Translations under genes and position numbers: made by a program
Assembly (NCBI GenBank): GCA_030041495.1
Contig: JASHNT010000124.1
Coordinates: forward strand, 34,597-98,596
Source: Bryobacteraceae bacterium
Lineage (GTDB): Bacteria; Acidobacteriota; Terriglobia; Bryobacterales; Bryobacteraceae
DNA: 64,000 nt
Direction of reading: 5' to 3'
The notes under the pieces: generated by a model
The model's input: the letters and a program-made list of their open reading frames with translations, nothing else
Told to the model about the DNA's origin: nothing
Databases searched by the model: none
Shown: piece by piece, positions 35,006 through 45,442 of the stretch
How positions within the stretch are numbered: the stretch's first letter is position 1
Layout: every line of letters starts with the position of its first letter

Positions 35006-37385
35006 GGGAACCCGGCCATTGCCAGTCCTTGATCTCCGGCATGTCGTCGCCATGCTTGTCGATGTAGAGTCTGTGTTCCACCAGCTTGTCGCGGAAGGCT
35101 TGCTTCTGGTGCGCGGCAACGTCGCGCAGGCGAGGCACGCGATCGATGACATCAATGGCCAGGTGATAGCGATCCAGGTCATTGCGGACGGTCATGTCGA
35201 AGGGAGTGGTGGTGGTGCCTTCCTCTTTGTAGCCGCGGACGTGCAGGTTGGCGTGGTTGGTCCTTCGATACGTCAGGCGATGAATCAACCATGGGTAGCC
35301 ATGAAACGCGAAAACCACGGGCTTATCCGAAGTGAAGATGGAATCGAAGTCGCGGTCGGAGAGGCCGTGCGGATGCTCGCCCTGCGGCTGAAGGGTCATC
35401 AGGTCGACCACGTTGACCACGCGCAGCTTGATGTCGGGGATGTGGCGGCGGAGCAGGTCGACCGCGGCCATGGTCTCGAGGGTGGGCACGTCGCCGGCGC
35501 AGGCCATCACGGCGTCCGGCTCCGAGCCCTGGTCGTTGCTGGCCCAGCTCCAGATGCCGATGCCCGCGGTGCAATGCGCGACGGCCGAATCGATATCGAG
35601 CCACACCGGTTCAAAATTCTTTCCGGCCACGATGACGTTGACGTAGTGGCGGCTGCGCAGGCAATGGTCGGCGACGGAGAGCAGGCAATTGGCGTCGGGC
35701 GGAAGGTAGACGCGCACCACGCCGGCCTTCTTGTTGACCACGTGATCCAGAAAACCGGGGTCCTGGTGGCTGAAGCCGTTGTGATCCTGCCGCCAGACGT
35801 GCGAGGTCAGCAGATAATTCAGGCTCGCGATGGGCCGGCGCCAGGGAATGGAACGCGTGGTGGAGAGCCACTTGGCGTGCTGGTTGAACATCGAATCGAT
35901 GATGTGCACGAAGGCTTCGTAGCAGGAAAAGAAGCCGTGGCGTCCGGTGAGGAGGTAACCTTCGAGCCAGCCCTGGCACATATGCTCGCTGAGCACTTCC
36001 ATGACGCGCCCGCCGGGGGCGACATGATCGTCGGTGGGAAGAATCTCCGCCGTCGAGGTCCGGCTGGTGACTTCGAAGACCGCGTTGAGACGGTTGGAAT
36101 TGGTTTCGTCCGGGCCGACGATGCGGAAATTGCGCGATTCGGCGTTGAGCTTCAGCACGTCGCGCAGCATGCCGCCCAGCACGCGAGCCGCTTCGGCTTT
36201 TTCCGCGCCCGGCGCCGCGGCCTTCACAGCGTATTCGCGAAACTCCGGCATGAAGAGATCGCGCAGCAGCAACCCGCCGTTGGAGTGCGGATTGGCGCTC
36301 ATGCGCCGTCCTCCGGTGGGAGCGAGCGAAGTGAGCTCGGGAATGGGCCGGCCGGCTGTGTCGAATAGCTCCTGCGGACGGTAACTCTTCATCCATTGCT
36401 CGAGCTGGCGGATGCGTTCGGGTTTCGCGGCGAGGTCGTCCAGCGGAACCTGATGGGCGCGGAAGGTGCCCTCGACCGGGACCCCGTCGACTTGCTTGGG
36501 ACCGGTCCATCCCTTGGGAGTGCGCAGCACGATCATGGGCCAGCGTGGGCGCTTCGTGAATCCGTTCTCGCGCGCTTCTTCCTGGATGGAGCGGATCTGC
36601 TCGAGCACCGTGTCCATCGCGGCGGCGAGAGACTGGTGCACTTCGGTGGGATCGTCGCCTTCGACGAAATAGGCCTGGTAACCGTAGCCTGAAAACAGAC
36701 TCGACAATTCCTGTTTCGGGATGCGTGCGAGTACGGTTGGGCCGGCGATCTTGTAGCCGTTCAAGTGCAGGATGGGAAGCACCGCGCCGTCGCGCTCCGG
36801 ATTGAGGAATTTATTCGAATGCCAGCTTGCGGCCGCCGGTCCAGTTTCAGCCTCGCCGTCGCCCACCACGCAGCAGGCGATCAGATCGGGATTATCGAAT
36901 ACCGCGCCGTAGGAGTGCAGCAGAGAGTAGCCCAGTTCCCCGCCCTCATGAATCGAGCCAGGCGTTTCCGGCGCGGCGTGGCTGGGGATGCCCCCGGGAA
37001 ACGAGAACTGTTTGAACAGACGCTGCATGCCCTGCGCGTCGCGCGAGACGTTGGTGTACAGCTCGCTGTAGGTGCCTTCGAGCCAGGTATTCGCGACCAC
37101 TCCCGGTCCGCCATGGCCCGGCCCGCACACAAAGATCATGTTGAGGTCGTATTTCCTGATGACGCGATTGCAGTGGGCATAGACCAGGTTCAAGCCCGGC
37201 GTCGTTCCCCAATGGCCCAGCAGCCGCGGCTTGATGTGAGCCAGCGTTAGAGGCTGAGTCAGCAGAGGGTTGTCATAGAGGTAAATCTGTCCGACCGAGA
37301 GATAATTCGCAGCGCGCCAATACGCGTCGATTTTGCGGAGCTCTTCGGAAGACAGTGGACCGGTGGATTGCACCAGCGTAGCCAT
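34986..37385 (-). CDS. xfp: xylulose-5-phosphate/fructose-6-phosphate phosphoketolase
   Basis: The 799-residue product matches full-length Xfp: an N-terminal ThDP domain with [38 protein letters not shown] and [19 protein letters not shown], a middle domain with [17 protein letters not shown] and a C-terminal domain with [11 protein letters not shown] and [17 protein letters not shown]. It phosphorolytically cleaves xylulose 5-phosphate (and fructose 6-phosphate) to acetyl phosphate and a triose or tetrose phosphate. It is the first gene of an operon with ackA. No phosphotransacetylase gene is present here. Confidence 0.96.
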   Translation of the reverse strand: MATLVQSTGPLSSEELRKIDAYWRAANYLSVGQIYLYDNPLLTQPLTLAHIKPRLLGHWGTTPGLNLVYAHCNRVIRKYDLNMIFVCGPGHGGPGVVANTWLEGTYSELYTNVSRDAQGMQRLFKQFSFPGGIPSHAAPETPGSIHEGGELGYSLLHSYGAVFDNPDLIACCVVGDGEAETGPAAASWHSNKFLNPERDGAVLPILHLNGYKIAGPTVLARIPKQELSSLFSGYGYQAYFVEGDDPTEVHQSLAAAMDTVLEQIRSIQEEARENGFTKRPRWPMIVLRTPKGWTGPKQVDGVPVEGTFRAHQVPLDDLAAKPERIRQLEQWMKSYRPQELFDTAGRPIPELTSLAPTGGRRMSANPHSNGGLLLRDLFMPEFREYAVKAAAPGAEKAEAARVLGGMLRDVLKLNAESRNFRIVGPDETNSNRLNAVFEVTSRTSTAEILPTDDHVAPGGRVMEVLSEHMCQGWLEGYLLTGRHGFFSCYEAFVHIIDSMFNQHAKWLSTTRSIPWRRPIASLNYLLTSHVWRQDHNGFSHQDPGFLDHVVNKKAGVVRVYLPPDANCLLSVADHCLRSRHYVNVIVAGKNFEPVWLDIDSAVAHCTAGIGIWSWASNDQGSEPDAVMACAGDVPTLETMAAVDLLRRHIPDIKLRVVNVVDLMTLQPQGEHPHGLSDRDFDSIFTSDKPVVFAFHGYPWLIHRLTYRRTNHANLHVRGYKEEGTTTTPFDMTVRNDLDRYHLAIDVIDRVPRLRDVAAHQKQAFRDKLVEHRLYIDKHGDDMPEIKDWQWPGSRAHLSH

Positions 37386-37453
37386 GGAAGGTCCTCTTCC
37401 TTACTCTAGCGCCGCCGGGATGACAGACGAATGACGAAGCTGAAAGACGGAGC

Positions 37454-39925
37454 CTACTGCACCGGAAGCTGCACCGTCGCGCTGGGTTTGCCGTTGACGG
37501 TCACCACCACGTTGATGGTGGTGGCCGAAGGAATGCCGTCAGAAATCTGCAACTGGATAATGTCAGTGCCGACCAGAGTGGGAGCAGCGCCGGCCCAGGT
37601 GGCCGGAACGGTCACGCCTCCGGCGTTGATGCTCACGGTGTCAGTGGCGGGGTCCAGAGGAGTCAGCGGTGCAGGGAAACCATCGACGATATTCTGATCC
37701 AGCGGGCCGATGCCGGTCCCGTAGAAACTGACGATTTCATTCCGGCGCGCCGGACTCTGCATCGTGATCAGCGAACCGTCCTGGTGCAAGGCCGCGCCCA
37801 TAGGCAGATTTTGCGCGTTGGGCATGATGAAGATTCCGGGAGCGTTGCGGCTGACGGCAAACGGTCCGGAAACCGGCTGCTGTCCGAGGGATTGCACGGT
37901 CAAAGTGTAGGTCCCGGGAGTGAGCTCGACCGGGACCTGTGCGTTGATCTGCTGCGGCGAAACGAAAATCAGCGGCATCAGGATGTTGTTGGCCGTGACG
38001 GTGACGCCCCCAACCGTCTGCGATAACGGATTGGACGGACCGACTGCCGTGGTCTGCGCGAGGTTCTGCCCGTAGATGGAAATGATGGAACCGGGCGCGA
38101 CCGTGCCGTCGGGAGTCGGGCCGGCGGCGTTAATGATGCCGGCCGCTGAAATCACCGGAACCGAGTTCAGGTATACGATCACGTTGTGCGGCTGGTTCAT
38201 GGTCAGGAATCCCGGCGTGGTGGTGCCGCTAAGATCGCCGCCCCAACCCACGAACTTGAACCCGGAGGCCGCCACCGGAGTGACCGTGATCTGAGTGCCT
38301 GCGGGGAAGTATCCATCCGGGGAAGCCGGCGAAGTCTTGATGGTCGCGTCACCGGCAGGGTTGGAGGAGGCTGTCAACAAATACGCAGTCTGGTAGGTGG
38401 CGTTGAACACCTGCACGCCCTGCGTGAAGGTCGCCTGTATGGTCGGCGTGTTGGACCCGCCCGCGGACCAGGAAGCGAAATCCAGGCGCGAGGTCGGGGT
38501 CAAGGGAACCGTAGCGGGCGCCGAAATCTGAATCGTGCTTCCGCTCACCTGGCTGACCGCACAGGGAGTGGTGCAGTTGGATCCGCCCAGAGTAAAGGTT
38601 AGTCCAGAAGGAGTACTGGTGACCTGCACCTCGCCCAACAGCGTATAAGTTGCGGTAACGGAAAAAGCCTGGCCGCTGGTTGGAACCGTGACCGTCTGTG
38701 TCGCGGCGCCGCCATTGGACCAGCTCGCGAACTGCCACGTCCGGCCGCTGGAATCCACCTGCGAAGCGGGCGCGGAAAGAGTGTGCGACGTGCCCACGCC
38801 CCAGACAAAGTTGTAGCCGGGCCAAGCCGTGGTGCCGTCGATGGAGATCTGGAGTCCGGCAGGCACGGTGAGGATCTGGGTTTGAATGCCGGGGATGAAA
38901 TTGGCCGTGACCGTATCGGAATAATTGGTGTTCTCGTCCGCTACGTAGGTACCGTTCTGGCCAAGCCCGTCGCTGAATCCATTGAATACCCACCAATTCC
39001 CTTGGTTGTCCTGCTGCGCTTGCGGCGCGCCGATGATGTGCTTGGAGTCGGGGAGAAAATCGAAGGAGCCGGCGCAGAGAATCATGCCGGTGTACGTCGG
39101 CGAAGGCGGCAGCGCGGCCGAGTTGGGCGTGCAAGCCGGGCTGGTGTTGACCGTCTCCTGAATGCTGGTGGGCGACGGAGGAATAGTCTGGATGGTGGTT
39201 TGATCCACGGTCACCAGCAAGCCCGGCGGATTGGTGACGAAGGTCACGCGCTTGGCCGGAACGAAGAGCACCGTAATCTGCAGCGGGGTTGTTTGGTTGA
39301 TTTCCGAGAGTGCGGGACTGGGCGGGTTGCCCCCGCTTGAGAATCCCTCAAAAGCGTAGCCGGGAAATGGAAAGGCGTTCAGCTTGACTTCGCCCGCCGG
39401 AACGTACATCACGGCTGAATCCGACAAACAGGTGCTGTTCACGTACACTAATCCCCAACCGGCTGCGCCAGGGGTCGGATTCCCGGGAGCTCCGCCACAG
39501 GCTGTGTTGGTGCCGCCGCTGCCGGTTCCCTGCGGGAAAGTGATGGTGAGCTCCAGCGTCTCGCTGACGCTGCCAACGATCGAGGTTAGTCCGGGTTCGG
39601 CAGTGATGGTCTGAATGGGATCGGAGGATTGAGCCAGGAGCCCCAGGTTATCAACCCAGCCCCCAAAGCTCCACTGCACGGTATCGCCAGCGCCGGCCTG
39701 GTAGGAGAGAGTTTGGCCGAGGGCGTTCACGCTGAAGGGAAACTGCAGGATGTGCTTGCTGCCGACCGGCCAGAAGAAAGTCTGGGATCCGCTATAAAGC
39801 TGGCCGTCGACGTAGAAATTGGGACCGGCCTGATTGAGGGACACCGTCACACCGATCACAGACTGCGCCATAGCCGGTCCGGAAGCAAGCAACATAAACA
39901 GCGGTAACCATTTCAGTCTTTTCAT
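37454..39925 (-). CDS. large secreted repeat protein with TIGR03437 C-terminal domain
   Basis: From ATG at 39925 the product has 823 residues: a signal peptide (MKRLKWLPLFMLLASGPAMA), a series of beta repeats of the divergent InlB/bacterial-repeat type recognised by W-x-x-F/W-S-x-G phrases (WSFGGWVDNLG, WWVFNGFSDGLGQNG, WQFASWSNGGAATQ, LDFASWSAGGSNT, FKFVGWGGDLSG), then the Solibacter C-terminal domain from GTVAPGSIISIYGQNLAQTT through FVSPQQINAQVPVELTPGT to FYGTGIGPLDQ and the terminal NVVVTVNGKPSATVQLPVQ. It is likely an extracellular surface protein. The longer frame to 39997 lacks a signal start. Confidence 0.85.
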   Translation of the reverse strand: MKRLKWLPLFMLLASGPAMAQSVIGVTVSLNQAGPNFYVDGQLYSGSQTFFWPVGSKHILQFPFSVNALGQTLSYQAGAGDTVQWSFGGWVDNLGLLAQSSDPIQTITAEPGLTSIVGSVSETLELTITFPQGTGSGGTNTACGGAPGNPTPGAAGWGLVYVNSTCLSDSAVMYVPAGEVKLNAFPFPGYAFEGFSSGGNPPSPALSEINQTTPLQITVLFVPAKRVTFVTNPPGLLVTVDQTTIQTIPPSPTSIQETVNTSPACTPNSAALPPSPTYTGMILCAGSFDFLPDSKHIIGAPQAQQDNQGNWWVFNGFSDGLGQNGTYVADENTNYSDTVTANFIPGIQTQILTVPAGLQISIDGTTAWPGYNFVWGVGTSHTLSAPASQVDSSGRTWQFASWSNGGAATQTVTVPTSGQAFSVTATYTLLGEVQVTSTPSGLTFTLGGSNCTTPCAVSQVSGSTIQISAPATVPLTPTSRLDFASWSAGGSNTPTIQATFTQGVQVFNATYQTAYLLTASSNPAGDATIKTSPASPDGYFPAGTQITVTPVAASGFKFVGWGGDLSGTTTPGFLTMNQPHNVIVYLNSVPVISAAGIINAAGPTPDGTVAPGSIISIYGQNLAQTTAVGPSNPLSQTVGGVTVTANNILMPLIFVSPQQINAQVPVELTPGTYTLTVQSLGQQPVSGPFAVSRNAPGIFIMPNAQNLPMGAALHQDGSLITMQSPARRNEIVSFYGTGIGPLDQNIVDGFPAPLTPLDPATDTVSINAGGVTVPATWAGAAPTLVGTDIIQLQISDGIPSATTINVVVTVNGKPSATVQLPVQ

Positions 39926-40065
39926 TGCGCGAAGACTCCCCTCCCTGCCTAAACCTTTTGCATCCCGGACATAGAACTTCGAGACACAAGGTCCCAATGG
40001 GTAATCGGCCGGGCAAGGGCGGAGCTTTAGCGGAATCTGTGTGGCACACTAGGGGAGGTAACGGC

Positions 40066-41064
40066 ATGCCGTCGCAAACATATTGGGTGGGAATTGTAGT
40101 GGCGATCGGGATCGCGCTCACGGCGGGCGCGGCGCTTTCGGCTCTATGGTTTCGGAGGCGTTCGCGGGCAAGCGAGGAGGACGCGGCGCGGCCGCTGCTG
40201 GATGCGGTAACTCGCCTGGAGGCACAGATTCGCGAGTTCGAGCTGGAACGCCAGCATAGTCTCGGCGGATTGGAGCATCACCTTACGTCTCTAGGTAAGG
40301 AGACCGTAGCACTGTCGCGCGCTTTGCGGGCTCCCAACACCCGCGGCCGGTGGGGCGAGCTCACCCTCCGTCGCGTAGCCGAGCTGGCCGGCATGGCTGC
40401 GCAATGCGACTTCTTCGAGCAGGAATCGGCCAACGGCATGCGGCCGGACATGCTGGTGAAGCTCCCGGGGAATCGCACGCTCGCAGTGGACGCGAAGGCT
40501 CCGCTATCGGGGTATCTGGATGCGGAGGCCGCACCCGATGAGGCATCGCGGGTCGCCGCTCTGGACCGGCACGCGCAACAGCTCTCGCGCCACGTCCAGA
40601 TTTTGAGCGGGCGGGAATATTGGTCTGGTTTCGAAGCTGCGCCGGAGATGGTCGTGCTCTTTCTTCCCGGCGAGCATTTCTTGAGCGCGGCTTTGGAGCG
40701 GGACGCGGGGCTGCTGGAACGGGCGCTCACAAAGAAGGTCCTGATCGCCACGCCGGTGACGCTGATCAGCGTGCTGAAGGGAGCCGCCTACGGGTGGCGT
40801 CAGGAGCGGCTGGCGAAAAACGCGGAGGAACTGCGCCGCATCGCATCGGAATTCTACGACCGCATGCGCTTGTTCGCCGAAAGCTACGCGGAATCCGGAA
40901 GGCAGTTGGGCAAGGCCGTGGAGGCCTACAACCGGTCCGCCGGATCGTGGGAGACGCGGCTGGAGCCGTCCTTGAGAAGGATGCGCGAGCTGGGCGTGGG
41001 AGGCTCCGGCGAAGTGGCAGGGCCGAAGGCCATCGAGATCACCCCGCGCGAGCTGCGGCGCTAG
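40066..41064 (+). CDS. rmuC: DNA recombination protein RmuC
   Basis: The 332-residue product has a single N-terminal membrane anchor (YWVGIVVAIGIALTAGAALS), a short coiled coil (RLEAQIREFELERQHSLGGL) and the RmuC core: RGRWGELTLRRVAELAGM, DMLVKLPGNRTLAVDAKAPL with the DAK nuclease-fold motif, and ATPVTLISVLKGAAYGWRQE. RmuC is a membrane-anchored putative endonuclease-fold protein that limits inverted-repeat recombination. ATG at 40066 has GGGGAGG seven to twelve nucleotides upstream. It is shorter than the E. coli protein (475), mainly through a short coiled coil. Confidence 0.92.
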   Translation: MPSQTYWVGIVVAIGIALTAGAALSALWFRRRSRASEEDAARPLLDAVTRLEAQIREFELERQHSLGGLEHHLTSLGKETVALSRALRAPNTRGRWGELTLRRVAELAGMAAQCDFFEQESANGMRPDMLVKLPGNRTLAVDAKAPLSGYLDAEAAPDEASRVAALDRHAQQLSRHVQILSGREYWSGFEAAPEMVVLFLPGEHFLSAALERDAGLLERALTKKVLIATPVTLISVLKGAAYGWRQERLAKNAEELRRIASEFYDRMRLFAESYAESGRQLGKAVEAYNRSAGSWETRLEPSLRRMRELGVGGSGEVAGPKAIEITPRELRR

Positions 41065-41077
41065 ACCCAACCGGCGT

Positions 41078-41981
<904 letters not shown>

Positions 41982-41989
<8 letters not shown>

Positions 41990-42680
41990 GCGACAGGGTG
42001 GGGCGCGGCGTGCGCTCCCTACCGGCGCGAGCCGCGCGAGAACGCAACACGGCGACCAGCCAGAACAGAACCAGCCCGGCTCCGAACAAGGCAACGCGGT
42101 GATGCCCCCACGGAACCCGATCGAGACGGTAGCCGATGTGCCCGTTGCCGAGGCGCACATCTTCCCACGAGCCCGCCCATTGCTCGCCCAGCAAATCCCC
42201 CAGCGCCGCGAAGGCCAGGGAGACGTAGGCCATCATGAAGATTCCGCCGCCCGTAGCGCCTTGTCCGCGCCAGATCCGTTTCGCCGCGGCCCGCGCCGCC
42301 CAGGCGTACAGTACCGCCCACGCGATCCCCACCCCGAGATCCCATCCCGGAGGCCGCGCGCCAATCACGGCGTCGTATTGGGAGGGCGTGAGCCGGTGAT
42401 CCGTCACAATGATCGAAGACAGCTTGATGAAGCACTGTTTCCAGGCAGTGTTAGAATCGATCCCTTTGCTCCGGGGACTATCCATGAACCGGATCGCCTG
42501 ATCCTCGGCGGTCTCGATGTCTTCGCGCAGGTGGTCCCGGTCCGCGGACTTATTCAGATCCAGAGGCCCGGAGCGTGGATCGGGCGGCCATCCGCAATCC
42601 TCGCCGATGGGCCGCCTCAAGCAACCGGAAAGGCACATGGGCGCGAGCAACATCAGCCCCAACCACCACTGTCTCCGCAT
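41982..42680 (-). CDS. hypothetical membrane lipoprotein
   Basis: A 232-residue protein with a lipoprotein signal (MRRQWWLGLMLLAPMCLSGC, lipidated Cys at 20), a soluble helical part (DREHLREDIETAEDQ-like region) and three hydrophobic segments in the second half (LGVGIAWAVLYAWAARAA, GGGIFMMAYVSLAFAALG, VALFGAGLVLFWLVAVL), ending in a basic tail. No family is recognised. It is on the same strand as the RibBA gene upstream but separated from it by 57 nt. Confidence 0.65.
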
Positions 42681-42737
42681 ATATGCAGAATACTACATAG
42701 GGAATCCGCGCGCACCGGTGTTCGCCCTCGGCGGCCG

Positions 42738-43826
42738 CTAGCCCGCAAAGGGCGCGCGGCTCAACGGCGCCGAGCCGGTGATCTCGATGCCGAAAGCGTC
42801 CAGGCCAAACACCTTGCGCGGATGGTTGGTGAGCAGGCGGACAGTGGTCAATCCTAAATCCGCCAGGATTTGCGCTCCGATGCCGGATTCGTGAATGGGG
42901 CGCGTGTCGCTGGCCGGCGAATGCTTGCGTTCGCCCATGCCGCTCTCGTGAATATAGACCAGGACGCCGCGGCCCTCCTCGGCAATGCGCTCGAGCGAGG
43001 CCTGCAGAGCCGCGTGGCAATCGCATTCGGTGGAACCGAACACGTCGCCCGCGACGCAGCGCGCGTGCATGCGCACCAGAACGTTGGGTTGGCCGGAAAC
43101 ATCGCCGCGCACCAGGGCAACGTGCTGCTCGCCATCCAGCGTGCTGACGAAGGTGACGGTTTTAAAATCGCCGAAGGCCGTGCGCAGGCAGCCTTCGCCG
43201 CGCTGTTCGAGGAAACGTTCGGTGCGATGGCGATAGCGGATCAGGCTGGCCACCGAGATCATCTTGAGTCCGTGCCGTTCGCAAAACACGGTCAGATCCG
43301 GCACGCGAGCCATGGTTCCGTCCGGGTTCATGATTTCGCAGATCACTCCGCCGGGCTGGAGCCTGGCGAGGCGGGCCAGATCCACCGCGGCTTCGGTCTG
43401 CCCCGCCCGGACCAGCACGCCGCCTTCGCGGGCGCGCAGCGGAAACACATGGCCGGGGCGGGCGAGCTCGCGCGGACGGCAACCCGGGCGAATCGCGGTG
43501 CGGATGGTTTGAGCGCGGTCGGCCGCGGAGATCCCGGTGGTGACTCCTACCGCGGCGTCGATCGACTCGCAGAAAGCCGTCCCGAAGCGCGAGGTGTTCA
43601 TTGGCGAGACCAGCGGCAAGTGGAGAGCGTCGCAGCGCTCCGGAGCCAGAGCCAGGCAGATGAGCCCGCGGCCGTGGAGCGCCATAAAATTGATGGCCTC
43701 CGGCGTGGCAAACTCGGCGGCTAGGGTTAGATCGCCCTCGTTTTCCCGGTCCTCGTCGTCGACCACCACCAGCATGCGGCCGGCGCGAATCTCTTCGATG
43801 GCCTCCGGTACGGTTGCGAAAGGCAT
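42738..43826 (-). CDS. ribBA: RibBA-type protein: active DHBP synthase with degenerate GTP cyclohydrolase II domain
   Basis: The N-terminal ~200 residues are a complete 3,4-dihydroxy-2-butanone 4-phosphate synthase: [12 protein letters not shown] (23-32), [36 protein letters not shown] and [17 protein letters not shown]. It makes the four-carbon precursor of riboflavin from ribulose 5-phosphate. The C-terminal half keeps the zinc Cys residues ([16 protein letters not shown]) but the usual QEGRGIGLxxKxxAYxLQ region and the catalytic Tyr/Arg block are replaced by a short [21 protein letters not shown] cyclohydrolase II activity is therefore doubtful, as in the described RibBX variants; another ribA should exist elsewhere. 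Confidence 0.88.
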   Translation of the reverse strand: MPFATVPEAIEEIRAGRMLVVVDDEDRENEGDLTLAAEFATPEAINFMALHGRGLICLALAPERCDALHLPLVSPMNTSRFGTAFCESIDAAVGVTTGISAADRAQTIRTAIRPGCRPRELARPGHVFPLRAREGGVLVRAGQTEAAVDLARLARLQPGGVICEIMNPDGTMARVPDLTVFCERHGLKMISVASLIRYRHRTERFLEQRGEGCLRTAFGDFKTVTFVSTLDGEQHVALVRGDVSGQPNVLVRMHARCVAGDVFGSTECDCHAALQASLERIAEEGRGVLVYIHESGMGERKHSPASDTRPIHESGIGAQILADLGLTTVRLLTNHPRKVFGLDAFGIEITGSAPLSRAPFAG

Positions 43827-43940
43827 GGGTCGATTTCAGGATAGCGCAAGGGGCGTGGCGGCAACCTGTAGTCTTTTGGAGCGGATCGGGGACCGCTCGG
43901 GAACAGCGGGTAAACCGTGCTTGAAAAAGCGCTTCGGGCC

Positions 43941-43969
43941 TTGACACGCAGCGGCGAAGCTGGTAAATT
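43941..43969 (+). promoter_or_regulatory. sigma-70-type promoter of the DUF6152 cluster
   Basis: A perfect -35 TTGACA (43941-43946) is followed after exactly 17 nt by TAAATT (43964-43969), 4 of 6 matches to the -10 consensus. The first gene starts 94 nt downstream with a GGAGG ribosome binding site, giving a normal 5' leader. It likely drives the genes from 44064 to 46399. Confidence 0.75.
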
Positions 43970-44063
43970 CAAGTGCGAAAAATGGGCCGCGCTCTGTCTG
44001 GCGTGAAAGCCGTGGGCGGGCGCGTTACCCCGGAAATCCTTGATTGCTTTGGAGGCTACGCGA

Positions 44064-44471
44064 ATGAAAGCTCAGTTGGCTGTGGCGGCGGTAGGACTCG
44101 GTTTCTTACTCGTTCAGGCGGTTCCGATGCAGGCGCACCACTCCTTCGGCGCAGAATACGACGCCAAACAGCCGGTGACATTGAAGGGCACGGTGACCAA
44201 GTTCGAATGGACCAATCCGCATGCCCGTTTCTATATCGACGTGAAGGGCGATGACGGAAAAGTGACCAACTGGAACCTGGAGCTGGCCAGCCCCAACGTG
44301 CTGGGCCGCCAGGGTTGGACGCGTCACTCGCTGCAGGTCGGGGATACCGTCACCGTGACCGGTTCCAAGGCTAAGGATGGATCCAATATGGCCAACGCGG
44401 CGAGAGTCACTTTGGCGGACGGCCGGACGGTGGGCGCACGGTCGGCGGAAGACGGCGGCCCGGTGAAATAA
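44064..44471 (+). CDS. DUF6152-family secreted protein (copy 1)
   Basis: The 135-residue product has a signal peptide with predicted cleavage after MQA, leaving a mature N-terminus HHSFGAEYD. The domain reads VTLKGTVTKFEWTNPHARFY, then VTNWNLELASPNVL, RQGWTRHSLQVGDTVTVTGS and KAKDGSNMANAARVTLADGR: an OB-like beta barrel in outline. Conserved His-His at the start and NPH later suggest metal binding, which is inference. ATG at 44064 has GGAGG seven to twelve nucleotides upstream. It is the first gene after the promoter at 43941. Confidence 0.85.
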   Translation: MKAQLAVAAVGLGFLLVQAVPMQAHHSFGAEYDAKQPVTLKGTVTKFEWTNPHARFYIDVKGDDGKVTNWNLELASPNVLGRQGWTRHSLQVGDTVTVTGSKAKDGSNMANAARVTLADGRTVGARSAEDGGPVK

Positions 44472-44521
44472 TGGCAATAGCGGCCTGAAGGAATTCGAGG
44501 AAGGCGATTCTGGAGATTCTC

Positions 44522-44926
44522 ATGAAGACAAAACTGGCGGTTTTCGCGGTGGGTTTGTTCGCGGCTGCTGTGCCGATGCTGGCGCATCACTCGTTCTCGG
44601 CTGAGTTCGACAATTCCAAGCCGGTCAAATTGCAGGGCACGGTGACCAAGATCGATTGGCTGAATCCGCACATCTGGATTTATTTGGATGTGAAGGATCC
44701 GCAGACCGGTCAAGTGGCCTCCTGGCAGTGCGAAGGCGGCCCGCCCAACACGCTGACCCGCAACGGCTGGACGAAAGACGCGATCAAGAAGGGCGATACC
44801 GTAAGCATTACCGGGACGCACGCCAAGGACGCCAGCAATACTTGCAACGCGAGCTCGATTGTTTTGCCGGATGGAAGGCACGTATTCGCGGGATCATCCA
44901 ATCCGGACGCCCAGAAACAGCCCTAA
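44522..44926 (+). CDS. DUF6152-family secreted protein (copy 2)
   Basis: The 134-residue product has a signal peptide ending PMLA and a mature N-terminus HHSFSAEFDNS. Conserved blocks are VKLQGTVTKIDWLNPHIWIY, VASWQCEGGPPNTLTRNGW and KKGDTVSITGTHAKDASNTC. It is nearly identical in long stretches to copy 3 downstream, so the two are a recent tandem duplication. It carries two Cys in the mature part (QCEGG and NTCNAS), absent from copy 1, that could form a disulfide. GGAG lies six nucleotides before the ATG. Confidence 0.85.
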   Translation: MKTKLAVFAVGLFAAAVPMLAHHSFSAEFDNSKPVKLQGTVTKIDWLNPHIWIYLDVKDPQTGQVASWQCEGGPPNTLTRNGWTKDAIKKGDTVSITGTHAKDASNTCNASSIVLPDGRHVFAGSSNPDAQKQP

Positions 44927-44966
44927 ACGCGATATCAAGGAAGCAATTGGCAAGGAGAAGTAAATC

Positions 44967-45368
44967 ATGAAAGCAAAGCTCGGGGTGTGTGTAGCGGGAT
45001 TGTTGTTGTCGGCAGGCGCCGTGTTGGCCCATCACTCCTTCTCGGCGGAGTTCGACAATTCCAAGCCGGTCAAGCTGGAAGGCACGGTGACCAAGGTCGA
45101 CTGGCTGAATCCGCACATCTGGATTTATCTCGATGTGAAAGATCCCCAGACCGGCACGGTCGCCTCCTGGCAGTGCGAAGGCGGGGCGCCCAATAGCCTG
45201 ACCCGCAACGGCTGGACTAAGGACGCGCTCAAGAAGGGCGACACCGTCAGCATCACGGGGACGCATGCCAAGGACGCCAGCAACACCTGCAACGCGAGTT
45301 CGGTTGTTCTGCCGGATGGACGACGGGTGTTCGCCGGATCGTCCAACCCGGACGCGCAGAAGCAGTAG
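44967..45368 (+). CDS. DUF6152-family secreted protein (copy 3)
   Basis: The 133-residue product has a signal peptide ending AVLA and mature N-terminus HHSFSAEFDNS. From there to SSNPDAQKQ it follows copy 2 almost residue by residue, including the two Cys and the NPHIWIYLDVKDPQTG block. AAGGAG precedes the ATG. The signal peptides of copies 2 and 3 have diverged more than the mature domains, which suggests selection on the exported part. It is followed by a hairpin and the PDLSGYW gene. Confidence 0.85.
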   Translation: MKAKLGVCVAGLLLSAGAVLAHHSFSAEFDNSKPVKLEGTVTKVDWLNPHIWIYLDVKDPQTGTVASWQCEGGAPNSLTRNGWTKDALKKGDTVSITGTHAKDASNTCNASSVVLPDGRRVFAGSSNPDAQKQ

Positions 45369-45412
45369 CCAGGCGCTCGAAGCTTCCGGCTGGGAGATTT
45401 TGAAGAGTCAGT

Positions 45413-45430
45413 GTCTCAATAATTTGAGAC
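45413..45430 (+). promoter_or_regulatory. inverted repeat in the leader of the PDLSGYW gene
   Basis: GTCTCAA and TTGAGAC are perfect 7-nt arms around TAAT, ending one nucleotide before the ribosome binding site GGGAG. It could be an operator or an mRNA hairpin that tunes translation of the next gene; no T tract follows, so a terminator is unlikely. Confidence 0.45.
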
Positions 45431-45442
45431 GGGAGATTTAAC

